DNA of 64,000 nt from Earliella scabrosa (taxonomy: Eukaryota > Basidiomycota > Agaricomycetes > Polyporales > Polyporaceae). The position numbers and the translations under genes are program-made. Numbering within the stretch: the first letter of the stretch is position 1; every line of letters starts with the position of its first letter. Location of the stretch: NCBI GenBank assembly GCA_022605405.1, contig JABYQQ010000012.1, positions 1,426,001 through 1,490,000 on the forward strand. The letters run 5' to 3'. Of this stretch, positions 37,437 through 48,104 are shown one piece after another. Below the pieces are notes generated by a model that was not told the DNA's origin, made no database searches, and saw only the letters and a program-made list of their open reading frames with translations.

Positions 37437-38577
37437 ATGCCATCGACCCCCTTCAGGAAGCCCCGTCATTCGCTCGAGGCGTTCGACAGGCTCTTCGAGC
37501 GCGCATTCGCGCCGCGCGAGACCCCTGCGCTCTCGCTGATGACGGACGACATCCGGCGACCGACCGCGCCCGAGCCGCCGTCGCCAGGAACGCAGTTCTA
37601 CTCGCCCGTGGACGGCAGCTTCCCGATCTCGCCGCAGCAGGAGGTGTCGCTTGATCCTATCTGGGAGGAGGTGCGGCAGACGAAGGAGAAGGAGCTCGCC
37701 GCGTCGCCATCCAAGGTTAAGTCGCTCGAAGGCTCCATGTCGCAGACGCAGTCGCACCAGTCGTCATCGCAGACACATACGATTGGGCAGGGGCAGGGGC
37801 CAGGGTACGGGAAGAAGCGGGTGACGAAGCGCAGATCAAGGTAGGCCCGTCAGCTCGTCCTTTCTCCGTCTTGACCAGTGGGTCACGGTCAAATTGCCGC
37901 TTTGTCGTGGGTTGCTTCGCCCAGTGTGAACTTCCGGGAGTCGCCCGATGGAAGAAACGTGAGCATCGGGTGGTCCATAGGCGTCCGTTGGGTCCGTTGT
38001 GCTGACCGGGGAACCGTGGGCGGATGGTGCTTGTGCAGATGCTCGTGACGTTTGATATGTCCGGGGTGAAGAAGCAGGATATGCACGTCAGCTACCGCAC
38101 GAACCGCCTCATCGTGAGTTGGCGGGTTGAGCGAACCGTGGAGAGGCAGGACGGTGATGTTGTCGTGCGTGAGCGAGAGGTTCGACGGTATAGCCATACA
38201 ATCCCACTCCCGGATGGTACAAAGGTACGATGTTCTCCTTGAAGAGTCGTCCGTGGCCTGTTGACCCATTGCACCCTGCGGGCTGGATGTAGTTCGAGGA
38301 AGTCCGTGCATCGCGAGACGGCCAGAAGCTGACCTTGACGCTGCCGAATTCGAAGTGCGTGCGTGCGGATTCAGAGCAGATCGTGCTTGGAAGCCCGAGG
38401 ACAATCCCGGATATAGATGTGCGTGTTACCGCCCACTATGCACGGGGGAAACTGATGATGTTCGACCCAGACCGCGCTGTCAGGAGTATCGGAGTACCAT
38501 TCATGCTGAGAATGAGATGTCGCGGAGGGAAAAGATGTATGCGTTCATTATTCCGGGGTTTCGGCACTCACATGTAA
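37437..38577 (+). CDS. Hsp20 / alpha-crystallin domain protein
   Basis: Small heat-shock-type chaperone. A start at 37437 gives MPSTPFRKPRHSLEAFDRLF; an upstream in-frame ATG at 37182 would add a Pro/Ser-rich stretch. The first ~135 residues are Pro/Ser/Gln-rich and end in the basic KKRVTKRRSR. After two introns the alpha-crystallin domain reads LVTFDMSGVKKQDMHVSYRT, NRLIVSWRVERTVE, VVVREREVRRYSHTIPLPDG, then after a further intron FEEVRASRDGQKLTLTLP. This gives the beta-sandwich order with the usual ..G..K..D and LPDGT turns. The unusually long, basic N-terminal region sets it apart from ordinary ~150-residue small HSPs. The 3' end is ambiguous: the frame runs to 38575-38577, but further splicing to a stop near 38750 is possible. 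Confidence 0.7.
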
Positions 38578-39847
38578 CTTATTATCCTGTACCATGCTTC
38601 TCCAATGCCCGAAGTATACCCTGCTGTTGCCCTCCTCTCCACAGAATACTGAAGTCGTCCGTTCTCGCCGCATGGTGACCCGGATAGACAACAACAAACT
38701 CGTGTACCGCATCATATGCCAGAAGAAAAGACAAGCGCGTTGGCGGATATGAAAGAATATGACGAGGAGAGATTGAGGAAGAGGGAGAGGAGGGAAGTTG
38801 CGGAGGATGGCGGAGGAAGGTGTCGCGGTGAACCGACACAACCGGATATGGAAACCTAAGCGCCGAGATGCGACTCTCACCATGACCACCACCTGCCCTC
38901 AGGAGATGAAAGGAAGCAGCGCATTCCAATCGTATTTCTGCGGCGTATCGTGAATTTCTGATACTCAAGGCGTGTAAGGGTAAAGGGGGCACTCGATGAG
39001 TCTTCTTAGTGCTCATTACAGGACAACGTTGCTATGGGCATCGCCAGAAGGATCGTTGCCGCATGCCTGCTGTGCTCAACTGACAATGTCGCTGTCATCG
39101 CTGCGCGAGGTCGCCCTACGATACAAGTATCCAGACGGCGGATCTCACTGTTGACGCTGTCTCCTTGGCAGGATGCCTAGCTCCACATGGCCCATGTTCT
39201 CCTCCTCGATCTGGCGTACGATGAGCATGGTCAAGAATCCGTCAAAGAAGCGGTGTGCACGTGAGTTCGGTGATTAGGTCCTTCTGGGACTGCCTCGCGT
39301 CAGGAACCGGTCAGAAATCAGGATGCTGAGAGCACAGGTGTAACCTTGCACGCGGTGGTGAAAGTTGAAACCTCCTGCGGACTGGACACATTGGATGCCT
39401 GCAGGCGGTTTGAACGACATTGGTCGGTCGTGCTCCACAATGTGGTATGTGAGCGAATTGACACTCCTTGCTTCGGTCGCACGTCTTATAAACCGGGCTT
39501 CATATCCAAGAACCTCTAGCGTCTGAAGCATCACTCCACCTCGCCTCGGATGCTACAGCGATCCTAGCACTGGTCGATGACAGGACAATCTCCATGACTC
39601 CCACCTATGGATAAACTTTACGGCGCTGTTCATGTTCATGGCGACTTCGGAAACACGCCTGCTTGCGTCAGGGCGCAACAGATGAACATGGTCGTTCATA
39701 CTCAGGTGAGGCTCCAATTCCGTCAGCTCTTTGGCCAAGGTTACCATGAACTCAAACAGCTTCTTCTCCTCTCGGTCTCTTCATATATAGCGACTCGTCT
39801 CTGGCTGAGTCTCCCAATCTTTACACTCCAAGCTCGGCCCGACCGCG
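38578..39847. other. Intergenic between Hsp20-like and DUF6533 genes
   Basis: About 1.3 kb. The stretch 38640-38830 could be a further 3' exon of the Hsp20-like gene (frame with EVVRSRRMVTR) and includes a purine-rich tract at 38758-38822. From 38900 to 39840 I see no gene. Confidence 0.4.
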
Positions 39848-41616
39848 ATGTCCTCTACGCAAGAGATCAAAGAAATCATCGACATCTACGACACAATGTG
39901 AGCTATGCAATGCAGTTCCTCCCAGATATCCGTGAAGCTCATGACGGGTCTCGTTCAGGCTTATTGCAGACTACTGTATTGTCGCAACGGCAGGTGAGCT
40001 ACAAATTCCCCCAACGCTACCCGACAGATCGCCCACATCCTCGACCCTAGCATGGATATTTCACGAAGCTATCGTCACGCTCAGTAGCGAGATAGAATGC
40101 TTCTGGAAGCGTCGCAGAGCCTCCGTCTTGTATATTCTGAACAAATACTCCGCCATCGCATATACGGTCCTGACATTGGCACCATACATTCCCATGACGG
40201 ACGAGGTACGTAGACCCGCGCATGTCTGGCCTTTCGAGTTCTTATCCATGGATATTGATCTAGAGGTCTGTTCTCATGTCCTTGCTGCCGGGAAAATGAC
40301 AACCGATGAATGATGTACCACCGTCCATAGCTGCGATCGCACACTGAAGGCGGCGCTCGCATTTGGGCTGCTCCAATTCATACCATGGGCGGGTAAGTGG
40401 CTTCCCAAGTCTGAGCGGCGCGTAGACGATCTCTGACTCTCAAGATCCTTAGTATTCTCCGCCCAGCGCACGTTCGCGCTCAGCAAGAATCGGTTCCTGT
40501 CTGCCCTCGTTCTAGCCTTATTACTCGTGCCTGCAGGGGCCAATCTGGTACATCGCTTGGTACCTCAGACTAAAGTTGCGTTGGCTGATCCGCGTATACA
40601 AAACAGTGGCAATACCTCGTCATCGACGTGGTTGGATACATAGATCCCATCGCTGGCTGCGTTCAGGCCGACAATGGCACAATCGAGACTGCCGTCAAGT
40701 GAGCTCTTGTCATATCCTTGCTATCGTCTACTGATGCTGACCCCCTCGTTTCTTCAGAGGTTCGTGAGGTTCACTTGATACCACCCAGTGGTGCTACGAC
40801 TGCGCGACTGATGCAACATGGCGTACACAGCCGTCCTCATCTCAAGGGTCTGCACGATTGTGGCCGACGTCCTAGTCATCGCAGTCACCATTCTCAAGAC
40901 TCCATGGAAACAGCAGATGCGGACAACGCACGCTTCATTGTCCAGCATTCTCCTCTACGACGGTTGGTCTCTGTTCTCGAGTAGTCTGTGTGTTGCATGC
41001 GCTGACTCAACCGATAGGGATCGCTTGTTTTTCGTGAGCATCATAGGCACTGTGCCCTAAGTCATGACATTGATATACCGCAACATAGCTTGCTGCTCGT
41101 ATTGAACGCACTCCACCTCGGATTCACCCTGGGTTCCGTGAGTGAATCTTTTCCTCAACCGGGACAACCCTATCTCACCATCCGGCCAACTTCAACCACC
41201 TGGCACACACAGATCTTCGGCTCCGACCAAGGCAGCTACGTCACCGCCTTCACCTCTACGTAAGTCCTCCGCCCAATCTACTATATCATCACACGACACA
41301 CACTACTAATAATCACATCCCATCTCCGCTCAGATGCATGCCGATCCTCCTCGGCCGCTTTCTCCTCCACCTGCAAGAGTCCGGGTCGCGCACGCTCAGA
41401 GGTCCAGCCGGCGACGTCGACGACGCCTTGCGCTTCGACCACTCGATCAGCAGCCGGCCGAGTTTCGTCAAGCCGAATTCGCCGCCCACGGTCTACGTCA
41501 TTCAACGTGCCGCTTTTGCCAACGCGGGAGAGCACCAGCACCACTGCATCGAGGCGAGGCTCAGACTGCACGACTCTGAGTGTGGATCCGAAGTCGACCC
41601 ACGGCTGAGGTACTAG
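39848..41616 (+). CDS. DUF6533 multi-pass membrane protein
   Basis: Basidiomycete DUF6533-type membrane protein, function unknown and related in style to the DUF6534 genes. A probable start at 39848 gives MSSTQEIKEIIDIYDT. The diagnostic N-terminal block reads TLAWIFHEAIVTLSSEIECF, WKRRRASVLYILNKYSAIAY (family pattern D-x-x-x-T-x-x-x-E-x-x-x-x-W-x-R-x-x). Next are SCDRTLKAALAFGLLQFIPW, SKNRFLSALVLALLLVPAG, WQYLVIDVVGY, a helix RVCTIVADVLVIAVTILKTP, LLLVLNALHLGFTLGS, and TSTCMPILLGRFLLHLQES, which matches the C-terminal ISRFLL-type block. The tail is hydrophilic and stops at 41616. The family call is good; exact starts and some joins are approximate. Confidence 0.72.
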
Positions 41617-42207
41617 GAACTCTCAGTGATACTGTCGACGTTTACTAGACGTCGTGAGTGAGCCTAGGCCCGCCTTTCTGTTTCTTGTACACATAACATA
41701 CCACGCCACGCGTCCGCACTAATTGGAGCAGTCTAAGATGTGGATGTTGATATAACTCCCCCATGATGGAGGATATCAAACCGGTACTGAACACCAAACG
41801 ATACCACGTGCGGATCTACAGCAAACAAATGCGAACGGAGACGCGCGCGTGAGCACCCAAGTATCCAAAATGATGCGATGTGCCGGGGGGGGAGAGGGAG
41901 GGGTATATCTAAATACATGCGAATGGAGATAATGCTACAGATGGTATGTGTAATAATTACCACTAGATCCTACCGTACCCGATCCAATTCAAGCGCAAGA
42001 GCTCGTACACGTACTACACTACTAAGCTAATACCAATATCCAGCCTATCGGCCACACAACCAGAAAAGGGGGGAGCAACAGAGAGCGGAGCATCACGAAG
42101 GCACGAAGAGAGCGCGCATCTACATCCGCCGCGCCATATCGCGGCCTGACGGTCCACATGGCGCACAGCGGGGTTAATGCGGCGGACCGTCCTACAGGAC
42201 AGGCAGG
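41617..42207. other. Convergent intergenic region
   Basis: Between two converging stops; AT-richer than its surroundings and probably 3' untranslated sequence of both genes. No gene seen. Confidence 0.45.
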
Positions 42208-44468
42208 CTATGAGAGATCCGCGACCTTGGGGCACCGGATGCTGACGAGCTTCGCGGCCAGATGCGAGTCCCTGTCTCCGAACTTGATCTTCCGCGTCCA
42301 CGACTTCGGCCTCCGCGAACGGCTGATGACCGACCCGCCGCCGACGCGCGCATGCCGCTCGTTCACGTCGTCGAACGGCCCGTCGCTCGCATACCCCTCG
42401 TCTTCTTCCTCATCGCTCGACTCGTCTTCGTCGTCGTCGTCGTCGTCATCGCCATCATCTGGAGGGGACGTGGGGGTCGGCACACCCTCCCCATGTTGCG
42501 ACCGCGTGAGGATGAGCGCAGTCAGCCGCCGTCCATACAAACAACCGGTATCCAGCCCGACCGTCCAACGACGGATGTCCAGGTCCCTAGATGCGGCGTG
42601 GCCGTACACGACGGTGGCAGGGTAGCACGGCAACGGGACGGCATCTCCATCCTTCTCGCGGCCGTCATCCGCGTCTTCATCCGCATACCCAGCCGGTGCA
42701 GTAGCGTTCTCGAACCCGGCGCAGCGCTTCATCTGGTTATTCCAGATCTTGGCCCATGGGGTGCCCTTGTCACTGCGCCGGGTGATCTTCCCGCCTTTCC
42801 GAACGCCCCGAATGTTGAGGACGACCCAGGGATCCCGGTTCTGCGGAACGTCCTCGAGAAGGGCGCGCTCCTGCAGGACCCGCAGTTCCTCGATCTCGTC
42901 ATCCAGGTCGAAAGTGGATAGCCGCGGGAAGACTCGCTGCAAGGACTCCGCATCGAGGGTCGGGTGGTCGTAGTCTCCGGCCGGACGCGGAACGTCATCA
43001 TCGTCATCGTCAGGTGAAGGCGGGTGGGCAAGGGGCTGGCGCTCGTCGTTGGCAGGCCGGCGTGGGTCGGATGGAAGGAGGCCTCCATGGACGAGGAAGA
43101 AGTGCTCGGAAGGGACGTGGATGACAAGCGGAAGGGAAAAGAGGAACTCGGCATGTTCGGCTTTCATATCCCTACAGGTGTGCAACAAGGCACACAGTCA
43201 GCGAGTGTGAACAGCCAAATGGGCGCAAGACTGCGCATACACTCACCTCGCGATCCAGTAGTGGTCTCCGAACATTATCCAGTCCTTGCTAGTCCGACCC
43301 TTGCCCGGCTGCGGGATGCGCTTCCACCACTCAGCACGCCACGTCCTAGCAGCACGTTTGCGCGCTGTGTCGATCCACTCCTCCACGTCTGAGCCAGCAC
43401 CGTTGGGATCGGTGGTCCGGTCCCGAAGCCACTCCGATTCAATGAGGGCGAGGAACTGCGAGCCGGTCCCCACAGCCGGACCGGCGTCGTAGGACGCAGT
43501 GGTCGTGGTTGGCGCGAGGTGAGTGAAGGTGGAGCGAGGTAGACGACGAGAGTCCGAATGGGGGGAAGGGAAGGTTAACTGGAGAGACTCGAACCACTCT
43601 CGCCAGGCGCGCCATTGAACGATCATCTGGTCGTGGTTGCCTCGCACCGCGTGCACCGGCTTGCATGCTGGCGACGTCTTCTTGGGGCCATGACCACACT
43701 GTGAAGCTCTCAGGTGGGAGAGGAAGTCGAGTATCGCCAGAGAGCCTGCTTCGGTAGACTTGGCGAGGATATCGCCTGCCAGAAAGAGGGTGTCCTTGTG
43801 CGGGTTGTAGTGAACCGTGGACAACAGGTTGCTGCGCGAGAAAGAGTCAGCGCTGCGCTCAAAATGCGTGTTGCAGGGTGCTCGAGAGGCACACGTGCTT
43901 CCGAAGCGGCGGTGGGTCATTCTGGGGAGATAACCGGTGAGGTACCCCAGAAGTGTCCACGCCTCTCGAATAGGAACCTTGTGCTTCGCGGACGCAGTCG
44001 AACGGAGCGCCCGCTCGGATGTACCGAACCCCGACGAACGTGCAAGACTTACTGTAGTGAATGATTCATGCCGTGAGTGTCGCCGACGATGATCACTCGC
44101 TCATCGGGGGTACCTGCGAGGACGACGCACTCGTCAGGACACGGCCCAGCCAGCGCGAGAGAGGGAGGTGACGCACCGAGGCCGAACTGCGCTGGAGTGA
44201 GAGTTTGGGTGTGGATATACTTGTTGAAGTCGGGGAAGGCTTCCCGAAGACGCGCCTCAGTATGGGGGGAGAGGAAGCCAGGCGAAGGCGGGGACTTACG
44301 AAACTTGTCCTTGCCCTTCTTCTTCTGCGTCGCGAAGGACGCGAGGGATATATGCTGGACTCGGGACACGAGAAGCGACTGGTCGAACGCGGCGAGGACG
44401 AGGACAGCGACGACGAAGAGAAAGATGACAGTTGTGCTGGAGCGTGACGGGCGGGAGGACCTCGCCAT
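42208..44468 (-). CDS. Membrane-anchored calcineurin-like metallophosphatase (Ppn2-type)
   Basis: Metal-dependent phosphoesterase resembling yeast vacuolar endopolyphosphatase Ppn2. Start at 44468, MARSSRPSRSSTTVIFLFVV. An N-terminal signal-anchor helix (VIFLFVVAVLVLAAF) follows a basic stretch, so the catalytic part should be lumenal. Metallophosphatase motifs in order: VIIVGDTHGM (GDxHG); then after an intron DTLFLAGDILAKS (GDxxxxG/S variant); VRGNHDQM (GNHD); HFFLVHGGLLPSDP (GH); VVYGHAASRD followed by VGLDTGCLYGRRLTALIL. The C-terminus has a ~20-residue Asp/Glu run and a basic end. Two introns in the conserved part (around 43189-43248 and 43840-44060). Substrate (polyphosphate or phosphoprotein) is inference. 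Confidence 0.85.
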
Positions 44469-45053
44469 GGCGCGCGTCGAGGAGGGCTGGCTAGCGCAGA
44501 GAGAGAGGGAGGAAGGAGAGATGTTGGGGGAATGTGGGAGGGCGGAAGGGAGAGGAGGGGCATAAAGTACCCGGGGCAAGATGAAAAGCGGACGCGGTCC
44601 ATGTCCAAGCGTTGTTCGGCAGACGCGCCGGGACGGATGCGATCATGGCGTCACTCCTTCCAAGACGGAGTATTCCGACATCCCCGCATTGGGACGCTCT
44701 GCACTGTGGCGGCCAATCATCGGTCCCGTAGATATCCCAATTCGCCCTGCCCCATCACTATCTGATTAGATTTCGACCACTCATCCAGTGCCAGGCCGAG
44801 CCCAGGGTCACAATTGAGCGGCTGGACAATAGCCAGTCCCAGTCTCCTGCTCAACGACAGGTGCTAGGCATTGCTATCGTGAAACAGCGTGAGCCACGGT
44901 CGCATGTAGGCGCAGTGGTACTTACTCCGTCCGTGTTCACTTGTCAGACTCGGACACCATGGCATCGATCCACGAAGAAGCGCGGTGTAAATCCAAAACC
45001 TTCATATCCAGCGGCGTAAGCCAGAGTATAGACTACATGTATAATCACAAGAA
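44469..45053. other. Intergenic
   Basis: About 585 bp holding the phosphatase promoter on the left and the oxalate decarboxylase 3' end on the right. No gene seen. Confidence 0.45.
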
Positions 45054-47127
45054 TCATTGGGGCGCGACCACGACCGGCTTGACCTTGCTCAGCTGCGAGA
45101 TCGTCTCATCCGACAGCTGCAGGTGCGCTTTGACCAGCTCCGGAGGCGTCAACGCGAGCCACTGCATATGTCAGAAAGACGTCAGCCTCTAGTCACTCTG
45201 AGTGGAACGACCACCGACCTGGTTTAGGCTGATATCCTTGAATACGTCTATGAATAGTAGATAGCTGTGAGCGTGGAGCCGGGAGATACAACGGTAACAA
45301 TACGTCACGTACCCGTCTTCAGAACTTCCAGGAAGCGCAGCGTCGTGTTTCCGGTGTTTTCGATGTAGTGGCCTGTAGTGTGCAAAGGAGTAAGAGATGA
45401 CGTCGTCACGCGCCGGAATGCGGGGAAAGAATACTCTACGCACCAAAAGACGCCGGAACGTATGCTATGTCGCCACCCTGGTAGTCAAACGTCCTCGCGT
45501 TCTCGTTTGCTGCGAACAACGTGATACGCGCGTCTCCCTCACTAAGCACGAACCAATCAGCGACCAATACTCGACCAATATGAGGTCAACTCACATGAAG
45601 TACGTCCACTCGTCGTCCGAGGGATGCCACTGTAGCACAGACGCTCAGCATTCGCCGCACCCTGGAAGTTTATCTGACGGCTGCCTGAGATCACTTACGT
45701 GCAGCTCGCGCATCGCACCGGGCTCGACCGTCACCTCCGCGACAGCGATCTTCTGGGCAACCTTGAAGTTGCGCGAGTCGGCGATCTTGACGGTGCCCCC
45801 AGGATGCTGTGTCGGCTTCATGTTGGCGAAGTCGAACGTGAACGGCTCAGGTGGGGGGCCGTAGGGGCTGACAGGCGGCTTCTGGTCGTCGGCGGGCACA
45901 GCTAGATTTAGATGTGTGAGTACTAGGCAGGGAAAATCAAAGTCATGGACGTACGACCAGGGAAGATGTAGAGCTGCTCTCCGGGGATGTGGTCGAAGGC
46001 GGCCTGGCTCATGTGGAAGTTCTTTGCGATGACTTCCTTGGGAACGTGCGCGAGCCAGTCGGTCAGCTGGGTTGAGCGGAAGGTTAGCTGCAGTTCCAGA
46101 AGCTGCGATAGTGCAAGTATGCGCGTACCAGGAAGGTGGAATCCTCGCTGAAGGTGCCGCTGTCGAAGACCAAGAGGAACTCCGTACCGTCGGAATCGTC
46201 TCCAGTCGCTTGGAGAGAATGCGGCTGGCCAGGCGGGAAGTACCACAACGATCCCTCGGGCTGTTGAATATGGGGTAAGGGTGTGCCGTCCAGTAGTAGT
46301 CACCAGATAACAGACGTACCACGCTTGCAACATAGTTCTGCCCTTCGGCGGTCACAGTCGATATCTGCGCTGTACCCTGCACATTAGAGTGTGTCAGTAT
46401 ACCGAGTCCCCCTTACGCCCCAAGTCGGCGTACCTTCAAGACATACGCCCATTCTGCAGTGTTGTGCCAATGCAGCTCCCTACATCAAGCAACTCATCAG
46501 CGACAACTTGGGAGTTTGTATAGCATCGGCGTGACATACCGGATCACGCCCTTCTCAAGGCGCATGTCCACCCCCGCCATCCCAGCAGCGATAGGCATGT
46601 CATGTACTGCGCATATAACCAGGTCCTTGAGGGAGGATGTACTCTGAACTCATGATGTGTACACGTACCATTCTGCTGGCGAGCCCAACCACCCGTCTGC
46701 AGGCGATTGTGGCTCAGGTCGAACGGCCACTTCGCATTCTCGCTACAAGTGAAGGATGGGCTGAGTCAAGCTGCACGCCGTCTGATCACGAGACTGGAAC
46801 GTACACAGTCCCATGGTCCGTGGTCGGCGGGGCGAGCACGCTCGGGTTCTGCAGCTCGAGAGGGACGTTCTGTGCGCTGAGGACGTTCGAGCCGTACGGT
46901 CCGCGCTGAGGCTCAGGGACGATGTCGGAGTCGGGACCCCAGAGCTCGTTGTTCGGGTCGTCGCTGGCGTATGGGACGGTGGGTGAAGGGCTGGCAGCCG
47001 CTGACGTTGACGTGCCGACCGTGACGGGCGCGCTGAGCACCGAGTTCGGGATGCCCGTGAGGACGGCCGCGAGGAGAACGGCGGGAAGGAGCTTGCGCGC
47101 GAGCTTGCTGGAGGCGGGGCGGGGCAT
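45054..47127 (-). CDS. Secreted bicupin oxalate decarboxylase
   Basis: Mn-dependent enzyme converting oxalate to formate and CO2, secreted by wood-decay basidiomycetes. A start at 47127 gives a signal peptide (LARKLLPAVLLAAVLTGIPN, cleavage near VLSA). Upstream ATGs would bury it. Conserved blocks: ENAKWPFDLSHNRLQTGGWA, IAAGMAGVDMRLEKGVIREL, cupin 1 metal motif ELHWHNTAEWAYVLKG, SLWYFPPGQPHSLQATGDD, HVPKEVIAKNFHMSQAAFD, TVKIADSRNFKVAQKI, and cupin 2 AMRELHWHPSDDEWTYFM. The gene ends with GGDIAYVPASFGHYIENTG, LRFLEVLKT and the C-terminal DISLNQWLALTPPELVKAHL. Both His-x-His...Glu sets are present, so both Mn sites look intact. Many short introns. Stop TGA at 45054-45056. Confidence 0.92.
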
Positions 47128-47156
47128 CTTGACTTGAGGAAGTTGAGACGAGGGCT

Positions 47157-47210
47157 GGACTTGAGAGAGCGTGTGACTAGGATGGACTTGAAAGAGCGTG
47201 TGACTAGGAT
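47157..47210 (-). repeat. 27-bp tandem duplication in the oxalate decarboxylase leader
   Basis: Two adjacent copies of a 27-bp unit, differing at one position, lie 30-83 bp upstream of the chosen start codon and downstream of the likely TATA box, so they would be in the 5' untranslated region. A shorter related fragment is adjacent. Confidence 0.8.
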
Positions 47211-47261
47211 GGGCGTGCGTCGAGAGCAAGGTGCTGAAGCGTTCGTTCGGGGTTGCGGGGG

Positions 47262-47269
47262 TTTATATG
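47262..47269 (-). promoter_or_regulatory. TATA box, oxalate decarboxylase
   Basis: Reads ATATAAAC on the minus strand, about 135 bp upstream of the start codon. Its position suits a strong inducible Pol II promoter with a leader of about 100 nt. Confidence 0.5.
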
Positions 47270-48104
47270 TGTTCTGGCGACGCGGCTGACAGCGTCGATC
47301 GCGAATGGTGGCTGACCCGAGCTTGCCTCACGCGCACGAGTGACACCCGTCCGATCCAGGCCGGTATGGGTCAGCCTCAAGAGGATGCGGCTGACTGCCT
47401 GAACCAGGGCAGCGTTGGGGCTGAACGTCGTGTCGGAATTGGTCCCCCATGCAGGCTTCAAATTATCGCTATTAGCAGAGGCCGAGTAAAACCCGTGAGC
47501 TGTTCAACAGAGCTCCAGGTGGCCGCACCTTTCAGCAACTACATTCTGGACATTCTGGCGCAGTTTTGATGATCCTTGACACGCACCGCAAGGGTCTGTA
47601 GCGTCGTCCACAAAATTGCCGTATATTCGTGATGAACCTTGGTGTGCGATCGCAGCCACTTTCCTGATGATGACATCAACAAGCTCAGTTTATTGCGTAT
47701 TTCCAATGCTGACCGGTGTCCACGCTTCAGCTGAAAGCATGATGATGATAGCTGACAAGCCTCGACCACTCAAAGACCATCGGCGTGCGGCGGTGCTAGG
47801 CCGGGTCGTCAGTGTACCTCGAGTACTAGACCAGGAGTGCCAACGCATGGACAAAGACTTAGTGTGCACAGCATAGCAGTTGATTGTCTGAGAGGAAGAC
47901 TGGATGTGACTGGGCGACGGCTGGTTTGCGCTCGAGAGTTGGGAGCAACGTTGGTCATAGTGAGAGCTGGGACGCCGGGCCGAGACTGCGGTGAGAGGAG
48001 CTGGCGCTAAGCTGGGTTTATCTTCTCGACCATCAGCGTCCTCTCTTCCTCCCTACGTCCCTTACCACCCCATACTCCCCCAGACCCCACCTAACGACTT
48101 CAAA

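Larger units (their letters stand above)
47128..48104. other. Divergent intergenic region
   Basis: Shared upstream region of oxalate decarboxylase (-) and the transketolase-like gene (+). It contains the 27-bp repeat and TATA element listed separately, and a C/T-rich leader just before 48105. No gene seen. Confidence 0.5.

Noticed and set aside
38700..38830. Purine-rich frame with DMKEYDEERLRKRERRE
   Set aside because: Looks protein-like, but the upstream frame closes with a stop before any usable acceptor and the acidic/basic pattern is what a GA-rich strand produces by chance. Kept only as a note on the uncertain Hsp20 3' end.
42262..42921. 219-codon open frame (+) opposite the metallophosphatase
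   Set aside because: Antisense shadow; the minus-strand frame carries the GH motif and acidic tail of a real protein.
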